From contig NZ_FNGC01000004.1 of NCBI RefSeq assembly GCF_900102785.1, forward strand, positions 62,001 through 126,000: a DNA stretch of 64,000 bases, written 5' to 3'. Under the pieces are notes generated by a model that was not told where the DNA came from, did not search any database, and saw only the letters and a list, made by a program, of their open reading frames with translations. A program made the position numbers and the translations under genes. Position 1 is the first letter of the stretch, and each line of letters starts with the position of its first letter. This stretch comes from Arthrobacter sp. ok362 (GTDB taxonomy: Bacteria > Actinomycetota > Actinomycetes > Actinomycetales > Micrococcaceae). This document shows, in pieces, positions 1-7,958 of the stretch.

Positions 1-2
1 TC

Positions 3-290
3 TCCGCCCGCGCCGCGTTCCTTGGCCACACGAGGGCCGGCTGGCGGGCCGCCCGCTACCCCAACCCCATGGCCGGGCAGCTGGTGCCTGGGGCACCGGC
101 CAGCTTCGCGGTGTGGGAGGTCGAGGAACTCATGGTCCAGGTTGCCGACGGCCGGGTGCAGTCCTGGAGCACCGACCCGCGCGCCCGCACACCACTCCTG
201 CCGGCGCTGGACACCGGCAGCGATCCTGCCTGCCTGCTGACGGTACGGGACGGCCAGGAACTCTATGCCAGTGGCGCCCTCGGCGCCTGA
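3..290 (+). CDS. Amidohydrolase family protein, C-terminal part (5' end outside window)
   Basis: The reading frame is open from the first bases of the window and ends with TGA at 290, so only the last ~95 codons are present. The visible part begins SARAAFLGHTRAGWRA, followed by a GQLVPGAPASFAVW segment. This is typical of the C-terminal composite beta-sandwich of YtcJ-like metal-dependent amidohydrolases, where the text 'APASFAVW' commonly precedes the tail. No metal ligands fall in this part. The family assignment is from memory of the tail motif. The gene runs in the same direction as ppm1 but is separated from it by 440 nt. Confidence 0.6.
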   Translation, partial: SARAAFLGHTRAGWRAARYPNPMAGQLVPGAPASFAVWEVEELMVQVADGRVQSWSTDPRARTPLLPALDTGSDPACLLTVRDGQELYASGALGA

Positions 291-732
291 TCCTGGGCCG
301 TCATCCGGCCGGCGGAGCCGAAACATTCACGTGGATGGCCCTGCCCTGAACTGCAACGATGCACGTAAGGGCAGGTCACCGCTCGGTTGACAGATCGGAC
401 CGCCCCCGTAGCATTGAGGGGCAACGGAGGGTTGCGCACGGCGCACGCTCCGGCAGTCCCCGGTCCATCCCAGGTTGCTGCCGCACCCGCGGGAGCTTAC
501 TGGTCATGACCACGGGCACCCCCAAGGGGGCGGGTCCACTTCGCAGCAGAAAACGGTTCCGGCGCCGTAATTTTCAGGCCTGCCGGAACTGGCCCGAAGC
601 GGGTGGACCTGCCCGGGGGTCATGCGGCCCCGTCAGGGGCGCGCAACTCCCTATAATGGGAAGTTGCGCCTGAATATCCAGAACGATTGACCTTCGGCGC
701 ACCGACCGCTCCCTTCAAGGAAAGGCCTCGCT
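291..732. other. Long intergenic region upstream of ppm1
   Basis: There is no convincing coding frame in these 442 bases. The notable content is a TATAAT hexamer at 652-657 lying inside an inverted repeat (641-669), which may be the ppm1 promoter. There is also a small C-run/G-run dyad near 520-531. An AAGGAAAGG ribosome-binding site sits just before the ppm1 start. Confidence 0.5.
641..669 (+). promoter_or_regulatory. Inverted repeat enclosing a TATAAT -10 hexamer
   Basis: GCGCAACT (641-648) and AGTTGCGC (662-669) are perfect 8-bp arms flanking TATAAT at 652-657, about 75 nt before the ppm1 start. The dyad would be well placed for a repressor or could be a small hairpin. No clear TTGACA-like -35 is visible at the usual distance, so promoter status is inferred. 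Confidence 0.4.
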
Positions 733-1479
733 GTGCGTGTCCTCACCATCATCCCGACCTATAACGAGCTGGAATCGTTGCCCAAGACCCTCGGTCGCCT
801 GCGCACAGCCGTGCCCGCTTCCGACGTGCTGGTTGTCGACGACAACAGCCCCGACGGTACGGGGCAGCTCGCGGACCGCATGGCCGCCGAAGACGGCCAG
901 GTCCACGTCCTGCACCGCGCCGGAAAGGCGGGGCTGGGAGCCGCCTACATCGCCGGTTTCAAGTGGGGCCTGGACGCCGGTTACGACATCCTCGTGGAGA
1001 TGGACGCCGACGGCTCCCACCAGCCCGAGCAGCTGCCCCAGCTGATCGAGGCCGTGGAACAGGGCGCGGACCTCGCCATGGGCTCACGCTGGGTTCCCGG
1101 CGGCCGTGTGGTCAACTGGCCGATCTACCGCCAGGCCATCAGCCGGATTGGCAGCACCTACGCCCGGATCATGCTGGGCGTGAAGATCAAGGACGTCACC
1201 GGCGGCTTCCGTGCCTTCCGCCGTACCACGCTCGAGAAACTGAACCTGGATGCGGTGGACTCGGTCGGCTACGGCTTCCAGGTGGATCTGGCCTGGCGTG
1301 TGGCCAAGCTTGGCCTGACGATCGTGGAACGCCCCATCACCTTCGTTGAGCGTGAGCTCGGCGCTTCGAAGATGAGCGGCAACATCGTCGTCGAAGCCAT
1401 GATCAACGTCACCAAATGGGGTCTCACTGCCCGCTGGAACAAGCTCCGGGGCAAGCAGGGCGCCAGGCAGGACGCCTAG
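733..1479 (+). CDS. ppm1: Polyprenol monophosphomannose synthase (GT2 family)
   Basis: This 248-aa GT2 glycosyltransferase transfers mannose from GDP-mannose to polyprenol phosphate on the inner face of the membrane, supplying the lipid-linked mannose donor for lipoglycans and protein O-mannosylation. The N-terminus has the nucleotide-binding IIPTYNE segment, then VVDDNSPDGTG. The DXD-like metal site is in EMDADGSHQ (about residue 94), and the acceptor-side GFRAFRR segment follows. The length matches the single-domain Ppm1/DPMS catalytic module with no fused Lnt-like membrane domain. The start is GTG, chosen because AAGGAAAGG lies just upstream and homologues start with MRVLTIIPTYNE. A strong hairpin follows the stop. 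Confidence 0.92.
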   Translation: MRVLTIIPTYNELESLPKTLGRLRTAVPASDVLVVDDNSPDGTGQLADRMAAEDGQVHVLHRAGKAGLGAAYIAGFKWGLDAGYDILVEMDADGSHQPEQLPQLIEAVEQGADLAMGSRWVPGGRVVNWPIYRQAISRIGSTYARIMLGVKIKDVTGGFRAFRRTTLEKLNLDAVDSVGYGFQVDLAWRVAKLGLTIVERPITFVERELGASKMSGNIVVEAMINVTKWGLTARWNKLRGKQGARQDA

Positions 1480-1522
1480 CAGCGCGGACGGCTCCCGTCC
1501 CCGGATGCCAATCCGGACCAAA

Positions 1523-1566
1523 AAGGGCCGGGCCCGCATCAAAACAATGATGCGGGCCCGGCCCTT
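1523..1566. terminator. Bidirectional hairpin terminator between ppm1 and rbpA
   Basis: Two perfect 19-nt arms (1523-1541 and 1548-1566) flank a 6-nt loop in the 110-bp gap between convergent ppm1 and rbpA. The arms begin AAGGG and end CCCTT, giving short A/T flanks on both strands. This suits termination of both transcripts. Confidence 0.8.
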
Positions 1567-1588
1567 GCCGTAGCCGGTGCGCTGGGGG

Positions 1589-1936
1589 TTAGGCCGAGCG
1601 TCGTTCGCCGCGGCGTTCGCGCAGGATCGTGAGGCGGTCTTCGAGGATCTGCTCAAGCTCGGGAAGCGAGCGGCGCTCCAGCAGCATGTCCCAGTGCGTA
1701 CGCACTGCCTTTTCGTTGCTGTTGACGGGGCGTTCGCCGTCCACCAGCAAGGCCTCCTTGCCCGTCTTCGAAACCCAGACCGGGGGGATTTCGGCTTCCG
1801 AAGAGAACGTCACGAACACCTGTTCGCCGTCCTCGCAACGGTATTCAACCCGCTGGCGCGGAGCCGGTTCGACGCCGGATTCCGTCTCCATGCTCTGTGC
1901 GCCAAGGCGCATACCCCGCAGGCTGCGATCGCTCAT
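1589..1936 (-). CDS. rbpA: RNA polymerase-binding protein RbpA
   Basis: RbpA is an essential actinobacterial protein that binds RNA polymerase and group 1/2 sigma factors and stabilises the open complex. The 115-aa protein shows the expected order: N-terminal tail (MSDRSLRGMRLGAQS), the core domain with RVEYRCEDGEQV and FSSEAEIPPVW, a basic linker, and the sigma-interacting helix (RTHWDMLLERRS...LEQILEDRL). As in many Actinobacteria the core zinc-ligand cysteines are reduced to one. A GGAAC-N18-GTT element about 165-190 nt upstream resembles a SigH/SigR promoter. It converges with ppm1 across a bidirectional terminator. Confidence 0.96.
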   Translation of the reverse strand: MSDRSLRGMRLGAQSMETESGVEPAPRQRVEYRCEDGEQVFVTFSSEAEIPPVWVSKTGKEALLVDGERPVNSNEKAVRTHWDMLLERRSLPELEQILEDRLTILRERRGERRSA

Positions 1937-2099
1937 CTTTTCTCCCTCTATTCGGTTCGCAGGGTCCAGCCCTGCGTTGTCCGGGGGCCGTCAGGCGCCG
2001 GACTTCTGGTTCCACCGCGCTGTACCGTACCTGGCCCGTATGGCCCGGCCAAGAGACAGTCACCAGTGGACAAAAACTTTTTGGAACATCATTGGAATC

Positions 2100-2125
2100 A
2101 ACGCTGTGCGGAGCGTTTTTGTTCC
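2100..2125 (-). promoter_or_regulatory. Putative SigH/SigR-type (thiol-oxidative stress) promoter for rbpA
   Basis: On the minus strand GGAAC (2125-2121) is followed by exactly 18 nt and then GTT (2102-2100), with CGTTGA at the -10. This matches the GGAA(C/T)-N17-19-(C)GTT consensus of SigH/SigR. It faces rbpA, leaving a 5' UTR of about 155 nt. In Streptomyces coelicolor rbpA belongs to the SigR regulon; direct use here is inferred. Confidence 0.7.
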
Positions 2126-2244
2126 GGACGACTGAACCGACCGGACAAATATTCAAGTATACGGGAGTGGTGCATGCGAGGTAAAGCGAGTGGTTCCGCG
2201 GGCTGAGCTGCGTAGGCTGTACCCGACTGGCCCGGCTTAAGTTC

Positions 2245-2291
2245 GCTGGCCCCCGCAGCCGGGCCGAAAGGGCCGGGCTGCGGGGGCCAGC
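2245..2291. terminator. GC-rich hairpin downstream of the SPFH gene
   Basis: The arms at 2245-2260 and 2276-2291 are perfect 16-nt complements (GCTGGCCCCC.../...GGGGGCCAGC). They enclose a further GC-rich GAAA-loop stem, about 65 nt beyond the SPFH stop codon. There is no U-run. It probably ends the nfeD-SPFH transcript before the rbpA promoter region. Confidence 0.65.
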
Positions 2292-2354
2292 AGGGGACTA
2301 CGCGGCCGCGCAGTTACGCATGCGGCGTCCAAATCATCCAGGACGGGCGCAGGC

Positions 2355-3311
2355 TCAGGCCAGGTGCCCTTGGCCGTCGGCCCCTACGGGCGCTGCCTGC
2401 GGAGCGACGTCGGGCGTCGGGGATACCTGCTCTTGCACGGCGTTTGCACCCAGCACGTTGCCAATCCCCTTGAGTGCCTCGCCAACCTCGCTGGGAATGA
2501 TCCACAGCTTGTTCGAGCTCCCCTCGGCAATCTTCGGGAGGGTCTGGAGGTACTGGTAGGCGAGCAGTTTCTGATCCGGGTTTCCCTTGTGGATCGCGTC
2601 GAAGACCTTCTGGATGGCCTGCGCCTCGCCGTCAGCCCGCAGGATCGCGGCCTTGGCGTCGCCTTCGGCCTTCAGGATGGAGGATTGGCGCTGGCCCTCG
2701 GCGGTGAGGATTGCGGACTGCTTGGTGCCTTCCGCGGTCAGAATGGCGGCGCGGCGGTCACGTTCGGCCCGCATCTGCTTTTCCATCGAATCCTGGATCG
2801 AGTGGGGCGGATCGATCGCCTTGAGCTCCACCCGGGACACCCGGATGCCCCATCGTCCGGTCGCCTCGTCCAGGACTCCGCGGAGCTGGCCGTTGATCTG
2901 GTCGCGGGACGTCAGTGCTTCCTCAAGGTTGAGGCCGCCAACCACGTTGCGCAGGGTGGTGGTGGTGAGCTGCTCCACGGCCTGGATGTAGTTGGCGATC
3001 TCGTAGGTGGCCGCCCGTGCGTCGGTGACTTGGAAGTAGACCACGGTGTCGATCGAAACGACCAGGTTGTCCTCGGTGATGACGGGCTGCGGCGGGAAGG
3101 AAACCACCTGCTCACGCAGGTCGAGCAACGGCAGCAAGCGGTCCACAAACGGGATCAGCAGCGTAAGTCCGGGATTCAGCGTGCGTTGGTATTTGCCCAG
3201 CCGTTCAACGACGCCGGCCCGGGCCTGTGGAATGATCCGAACCGACCGGACCAGCACAATAATTACGAACACAATTAGTACTAGCAGCACAATTGCGACT
3301 GCGATATCCAT
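2355..3311 (-). CDS. SPFH/Band 7 domain membrane protein
   Basis: This is a 318-aa stomatin/prohibitin-family protein. Residues 3-23 form one N-terminal membrane segment. The SPFH/Band 7 domain follows (VVERLGKYQRTLNPG, then LREQVVSFPPQPVIT and the YFQVTD strand). A long charged coiled-coil contains the repeated ILTAEG/ILKAEG units typical of QmcA/YbbK-type proteins (roughly residues 185-225), and the tail is low-complexity and rich in P/A/Q. Such proteins oligomerise in membrane microdomains and are commonly paired with NfeD proteins. Here nfeD lies 82 nt upstream on the same strand, so the two probably form an operon and a complex. Confidence 0.92.
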   Translation of the reverse strand: MDIAVAIVLLVLIVFVIIVLVRSVRIIPQARAGVVERLGKYQRTLNPGLTLLIPFVDRLLPLLDLREQVVSFPPQPVITEDNLVVSIDTVVYFQVTDARAATYEIANYIQAVEQLTTTTLRNVVGGLNLEEALTSRDQINGQLRGVLDEATGRWGIRVSRVELKAIDPPHSIQDSMEKQMRAERDRRAAILTAEGTKQSAILTAEGQRQSSILKAEGDAKAAILRADGEAQAIQKVFDAIHKGNPDQKLLAYQYLQTLPKIAEGSSNKLWIIPSEVGEALKGIGNVLGANAVQEQVSPTPDVAPQAAPVGADGQGHLA

Positions 3312-3393
3312 ACATCACCTATTCCCCAGTTGTTTGTTTTGGTCTCGCTCCGGCAGTTCCGAGGGCTACTGGACAGCACTGCCGGCAGAACTG

Positions 3394-3855
3394 CTATTGG
3401 ATTGCCGATTCCGGTTCCGGGGCCACGATAGCGGTGGCACCGTCGATGGCGCTGACCACAGCCTGCTGTCCGGGCACCAGTACTCCCGATTCGGACCGCG
3501 CACTCCAGACGTCCCCGCCAATCTTGACGAGCCCGCCGCTTTCGTTCACTGCCTCCATGACGACGGCGGATTCGCCGATAAGTCGTTCGATATTGGTGCG
3601 CCGATCCGCCGGGCCCCGGTGCAGATGTTTGAGGGCCACCGGCCGGACGAAGCCGATCATGAGCAGGGATACCACGCAGAAGGCGATGATCTGCAGCCAC
3701 GGATCTGCACCCGCGAAGTCCGCCACGAGCCCGGCGAGGGCGCCGCCGCCGAGCATGATGAAGAACAGGTCCAGAGTGATCATCTCGACCACGGCAAACA
3801 GGAGAAAGAGCGTGAGCCACAGCGCCCACCAATTATCGATCAACCATTCAGACAT
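3394..3855 (-). CDS. NfeD-like family membrane protein
   Basis: The protein has ~153 aa, with two or three hydrophobic segments (about residues 8-70) followed by a C-terminal OB-fold-like beta domain (IGESAVVMEAVNESGG, GDVWSARSE, VVSAIDG). This is the short NfeD1b layout without a ClpP-like protease domain. It partners SPFH proteins in membrane microdomains, and the SPFH gene follows directly. The ATG at 3855 is preferred over a TTG one codon earlier. AAGGGGG ends 5 nt before the ATG, but only 2 nt before the TTG. Confidence 0.88.
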   Translation of the reverse strand: MSEWLIDNWWALWLTLFLLFAVVEMITLDLFFIMLGGGALAGLVADFAGADPWLQIIAFCVVSLLMIGFVRPVALKHLHRGPADRRTNIERLIGESAVVMEAVNESGGLVKIGGDVWSARSESGVLVPGQQAVVSAIDGATAIVAPEPESAIQ

Positions 3856-4078
3856 CAATTCCCCCTTGAGTTCCGGGAGCTGCAGGCACAGTTCCCCAGT
3901 AACTGTCTTTCCATCCTAAGCGGAAGGGCAATAGCTGGGACAGGGAGTTGGGAATTGATGGACAAAGTGGCCAAGTCGTTATTTCGCGGGTAGCGCCTGC
4001 CCCCGTTTCCCCGTGCCAATTCCCCTCTGCCAGTGGTCCAGGGCGTTCTGAAGGCAAGCCACGTCGCGGCCGGAATGG

Positions 4079-5026
4079 TCAGGGGATGGGTTCAAAAACG
4101 CTGATCCGGAAACGGGCCGAGACAGAGGTCCACGCCGGAAGCGCGGCTTCAAGGGCATCGAGTGCGGCACGGTCCAGGTGGTGGCCGGCCGGACCCATGT
4201 AGGCGAGGTTGGCGACGTCGCGCGGACTCAGGGTCAATGCCAGGTCCAGATCCCTTGCTTCGACGGGCCCGAAGTGCGTACCTAGGGATGCCGCGAGCCG
4301 TTCGTCCTTGGCCGGTTCGATCCCCAGCATCCCGGTGAGGCCCGCAACCTCCTCCAGGTGGCCGGGCCGAGGCGTGACAACAACCAGGCGGCCGCCGGGC
4401 CGGAGCACCCTGGCGAACTCAGGCGCGTTGCGCGGGGCAAAGACCACGGTGACGACGTCGACGGCGTTTTCCGCGACCGGCAACGGCTGCCAGACGTCCC
4501 CGACCACGTTCAAGGCCCCCGGGTTCATCCTGGCGGCGCGACGCAGTGCGAACTTGGAAATGTCTAGGCCGATTGCCGCGGCCGAAACGCCGTCCGCCGA
4601 CGCAGTGTCCGCCGGTCCACTGTCCGCCGACGGATCACGCGGTACTGCAAGAGCCGGTGCTGCGCGACTCAGGGCCATACGATCCAGCACGGCCCTGAGG
4701 TAGTGGCCGGTTCCCGTTCCGGCGTCCAGCACCACCGGCCGGCGGGCGGAGGCCTCCATGAGCGCCGGCGCGGCAAGCTCGGCAACGGCATCGGCCAGCC
4801 GCTGGTAGTGCCCTGCCGAGAGGAAATCGAAGCGGGCCGCCACCATGTCTGCGCTGTCTGCTTCAAAAACGGTCCCCTTGCCGACCAGGAAGTTGAAGTA
4901 GCCCTGCTTGGCCGCATCAAAGCTGTGGCCGGCGCCGCACACCAGGGTACGGGCACGGCCGTCACTGAAGCGGAGAGCGTTCCGGCACACCGGGCACAAG
5001 AGGGGAAAATCGGTGGCGGGAGGCAT
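4079..5026 (-). CDS. RlmA-type 23S rRNA (guanine-N1) methyltransferase family protein
   Basis: This 315-aa SAM-dependent methyltransferase has an N-terminal zinc-binding module (CPVCRNAL... and VCGAGH, residues ~11-35) and a QGYFNFL segment characteristic of the RlmA/RrmA/TlrB family, which methylates G745 or G748 in 23S rRNA. The class I fold follows, with VLDAGTGTGHY as motif I and NVVGDVWQPLP and VVTVVFAPRNAPEF downstream. About 25 residues of A/P/S-rich sequence interrupt the domain after motif I. A TAGGAT hexamer 6 nt before the ATG suggests a leaderless transcript. It is divergent from the S9 peptidase gene. The target base and any macrolide/tylosin resistance role cannot be told from sequence. 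Confidence 0.85.
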   Translation of the reverse strand: MPPATDFPLLCPVCRNALRFSDGRARTLVCGAGHSFDAAKQGYFNFLVGKGTVFEADSADMVAARFDFLSAGHYQRLADAVAELAAPALMEASARRPVVLDAGTGTGHYLRAVLDRMALSRAAPALAVPRDPSADSGPADTASADGVSAAAIGLDISKFALRRAARMNPGALNVVGDVWQPLPVAENAVDVVTVVFAPRNAPEFARVLRPGGRLVVVTPRPGHLEEVAGLTGMLGIEPAKDERLAASLGTHFGPVEARDLDLALTLSPRDVANLAYMGPAGHHLDRAALDALEAALPAWTSVSARFRISVFEPIP

Positions 5027-5211
5027 AGCTTCATCCTAAGCGCGGATCCCCGCTCCGCGCCGGGGCAAGGGCGCCGCGGACAGAACGCCGGGGACAGGCG
5101 CGCTCCGCGTTCCTCGCCATGGGCTGCTCGCCGGGGAATGGGACTGCCGCGGCGCACCGGCAGGACGTGAGGTATTTCACAGCCAGCGCACCACGGGCTA
5201 GGCTCGCATTC

Positions 5212-7281
5212 GTGAAATCTGAACATCTACCGCTGCTCAATTCCGTCTCCGCCCCCGCCGTGCACCCTGACGGCTCCCGGGCCGTGGTGTCCGTGATCCG
5301 CCCGGATTTCGATGCCGATGCCTACGTGGGCCAGTTGTGGACGGTCCCCTTGGATCCGGACCTGAAAAACTCAAACATCAACAACCCCGACCAGCGGCCG
5401 CGCCGCATGACCCGCGGCTTCCGTGACACCGCACCGGACTTTTCACCGGACGGCCGGGCGCTTGCGTTCCTGCGGGCCACAGCCGGTGGAAAGCCGCAGC
5501 TCCACGTGGTGGAAGCCGCCGGCGGCGAACCCCAGCTGTTAACGGCAGCGCCACTGGGGGTCAGCTCCTTTGCCTGGTCACCCGATTCCCGCACCATTGT
5601 CTTCAGTGCCAGGACTCCCGACGAGGGCCGGTACGGCAGTACCGACGGCGTGGGTGCAGGCAGCGAGGACGCGCGGCTGATCACCGATTTCCAGTACCGA
5701 ATGAACGGTCTTGGCTACACGGCCGACAAGCCCCTGCAGCTGTTCCTCGTCGAGGTGCAGCAGCTTGACGCCGAACCGAAGGTGGCCCCGGCCGGGCGCG
5801 CCCTAAAGGCCCTCGGCGCCGCGGCCGATCCCGCGGAGACCGGGGCCAGCCTGCTGCCGGCCGCCAAGCAGCTCACCACCGGGGCGGCCGACCACAACGA
5901 CGCCAGCTTCAGCGCCGACGGCGGCACCATCTACTTCACCGCGGCCCTGCACGACGGGCGGGACACCGACCTCGTCAGCGGAATCTACGCGATTCCCGCC
6001 GCCGGAGGGCAGCCGCAGGCCCTCACACCGGCCAATATCGGACGGCAGACCGTCAGTGCCGTGCGCCAGTCCGCGGATGGGAAGTGGCTGTTCTTCCTCG
6101 CCCAGGACCTGGGCGCATCAGGCCGGGACTTCGTGGCCAGGAACACAGCCCTGTATGCCATGCCGGCCGCCGGCGGGGACGCGACCGCACTCAGCGACCC
6201 CGAGACTCTGGACCTGTCCGGCGGCAGCCGGATCGAGCTGCGCGGCGCCGCGGGAGCCCTGGTGCTGAACAATGCGCGGGGAACCGTGGAGCTGCACGAA
6301 TTCGTCGCGACGGGAGGCCATTGCGTCCTCTTGGAAGGGAACCGGGTGGTGGCCGGAGCCGCGGATGGCGGGGGACGGCTCGTGGTGAGTTTCAGCGATT
6401 CAACGACCGCCGGTGATCTGGCCGTGCTCGACAGCGGGCACGTGCGCCGCCTGACGGATTTCTCCGCGCCGCTGCGGAGCGTGGCGGGCATCAGCGAGCC
6501 GCAGGAGCTGACTCTGCCCTCGGCCGACGGGTACCCGGTCCATGGCTGGCTGGTGAAGCCGACGGGCCCCGGCCCGCACCCGGTACTGCTAAACATCCAC
6601 GGCGGCCCTTTTGCCCAGTTCGGCGTGGCGTTGTTCGACGAAGCCCAGGTCTATGCCGGGGCCGGATACGCGGTGCTCATGTGCAATCCGCGGGGCTCGG
6701 CCGGCTACGGCCAGGAGCACGGACGCTCCATCAAGGAGCGGATGGGAACCCTGGATATGCAGGACGTCCTCGCCTTCCTGGACGGGGCCGTGGAGAAGTT
6801 TGAGGACCTGGATGCCGACAATGTCGGCATCATGGGCGGCTCCTACGGCGGCTACCTGACGGCGTGGACCATCAGCCACGACCACCGCTTCCGGGCGGCC
6901 ATCGTCGAGCGCGGTTTCCTGGATCCTGTGAGCTTTACGGGTTCTTCTGACATCGGCTGGTTCTTCGGCGGCGAATACACCGGCCCTTCGGCGGAGCAAA
7001 TGGCGGCCCAGAGTCCCATGGCCCGCGTGGAGAACGTCCGGACGCCGTCGCTGGTGATCCACAGCGAGGAGGACCTCCGGTGCCCCGTGGAGCAGGGCCA
7101 GCGGTACTTCACCGCCCTCAAGCAGCAGGGTGTCGAGACCGGATTCCTGGTCTTCCCGGGCGAGAACCACGAACTGTCCCGCTCCGGCACTCCGCACCAC
7201 CGGAAGCAGCGGTTCGACGAAATCTTGAAGTGGTGGGCCCGCTATCTGCCATCCGCCGGGAATCCGGCACCGCAGCCTTAG
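5212..7281 (+). CDS. S9 family peptidase (prolyl oligopeptidase / acylaminoacyl-peptidase type)
   Basis: This 689-aa serine peptidase has an N-terminal beta-propeller (PDGSRAVVSV, FSPDGRALAF and FSADGGTIYF are WD/TolB-like blades) and a C-terminal alpha/beta hydrolase domain from about residue 440. The triad is visible: Ser544 in GGSYGGY, Asp621 in SEEDLRCP and His653 in GENHELSR. It has no signal peptide and is probably a cytoplasmic oligopeptidase. The GTG start at 5212 is preferred over an in-frame ATG 31 codons earlier, because TAGGCT lies 7 nt before it (leaderless layout) and homology starts with the SEHLPLLNSVSAPAVHPDG segment. The gene ends in a 4-nt tail-to-tail overlap with def. Confidence 0.93.
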   Translation: MKSEHLPLLNSVSAPAVHPDGSRAVVSVIRPDFDADAYVGQLWTVPLDPDLKNSNINNPDQRPRRMTRGFRDTAPDFSPDGRALAFLRATAGGKPQLHVVEAAGGEPQLLTAAPLGVSSFAWSPDSRTIVFSARTPDEGRYGSTDGVGAGSEDARLITDFQYRMNGLGYTADKPLQLFLVEVQQLDAEPKVAPAGRALKALGAAADPAETGASLLPAAKQLTTGAADHNDASFSADGGTIYFTAALHDGRDTDLVSGIYAIPAAGGQPQALTPANIGRQTVSAVRQSADGKWLFFLAQDLGASGRDFVARNTALYAMPAAGGDATALSDPETLDLSGGSRIELRGAAGALVLNNARGTVELHEFVATGGHCVLLEGNRVVAGAADGGGRLVVSFSDSTTAGDLAVLDSGHVRRLTDFSAPLRSVAGISEPQELTLPSADGYPVHGWLVKPTGPGPHPVLLNIHGGPFAQFGVALFDEAQVYAGAGYAVLMCNPRGSAGYGQEHGRSIKERMGTLDMQDVLAFLDGAVEKFEDLDADNVGIMGGSYGGYLTAWTISHDHRFRAAIVERGFLDPVSFTGSSDIGWFFGGEYTGPSAEQMAAQSPMARVENVRTPSLVIHSEEDLRCPVEQGQRYFTALKQQGVETGFLVFPGENHELSRSGTPHHRKQRFDEILKWWARYLPSAGNPAPQP

Positions 7282-7949
7282 TCCTCCGCCGGGCCCGGCA
7301 GGAACCCGAGTTCCTGCCGGGCGCGGCTGATATCCGGCTGGGCCCAGCGGGCGGAGTATTCGGCATTGTTGCTGATGGAGCGCAGCTCGGCCCGGTCAAG
7401 GAACAGGACCCCGTGCAGATGGTCGGTCTCATGCTGGACAATCCGGGCCTGCCAGCCGGTGAAAGTCTGCTGGAGTTGCGTGCCGTCCGGCGCCGTGAAG
7501 TCGAGCTGGACCGATTCCGGCCGCAACACGGCCGCCTGCAGGCCGCCGATGGAGAGGCAGCCTTCGTAGAACGCCACGGACTTCTCGCCAAGGGGCCGAT
7601 AGCCCGGGTTCAGCATGGCAAAGAACGGCAGCGGTTCCCGCCCGCGGACGGCAGCTAGGTCCGGATCGACGGTGAACTGGTCCTCCAGGACTGCGAGCTG
7701 CAACGGAATGCCCAGCTGCGGTGCCGCCAGGCCGACGCCCGGGGCCTTGTGCATCACGCTGCGCATGAGGTCGATGAGGTGGCCGAGTTCGGCGTCACTC
7801 AACTGGCCGTCGAACGGTGCCGCCACATGCCGGAGCACCGGATGCCCCGCCTGGACAATCGGCGGAAGGATACCCGCGCTCAGGATCTCCTGGACGGCCT
7901 CGCTAATCCGGGCGGCGCTGAAATCGGTGGGCCTGGCGTCAAAGGACAT
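7278..7949 (-). CDS. def: Peptide deformylase
   Basis: The enzyme removes the N-formyl group from nascent polypeptides using an Fe2+/Zn2+ ion. All three family motifs are present: GVGLAAPQLG (motif I), EGCLSIGG (motif II, metal Cys) and QHETDHLHG (motif III, HExxH-type with two metal His). The 223-aa length includes an N-terminal extension of ~30 residues typical of actinobacterial type III-like deformylases. The ATG follows TAGTCT by 6 nt, and the first three bases of that hexamer are the stop codon of the upstream lipoprotein gene. The stop overlaps the S9 peptidase stop. Confidence 0.95.
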   Translation of the reverse strand: MSFDARPTDFSAARISEAVQEILSAGILPPIVQAGHPVLRHVAAPFDGQLSDAELGHLIDLMRSVMHKAPGVGLAAPQLGIPLQLAVLEDQFTVDPDLAAVRGREPLPFFAMLNPGYRPLGEKSVAFYEGCLSIGGLQAAVLRPESVQLDFTAPDGTQLQQTFTGWQARIVQHETDHLHGVLFLDRAELRSISNNAEYSARWAQPDISRARQELGFLPGPAED

Positions 7950-7958
7950 GCCCCCAGA

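Noticed and set aside
2083..2115. A second SigH-type promoter on the plus strand (GGAAT then GTT)
   Set aside because: The spacing is only 16 nt and no plus-strand gene follows; the minus-strand element with 18-nt spacing faces rbpA.
1897..2184. Small plus-strand frames opposite the rbpA upstream region
   Set aside because: They have no ribosome-binding site, no coherent protein character, and overlap rbpA and its promoter on the other strand.
4310..4335. GGTTCGATCCCC resembling a tRNA T-arm
   Set aside because: It lies inside the RlmA-type methyltransferase gene and no acceptor or anticodon stem can be built around it.
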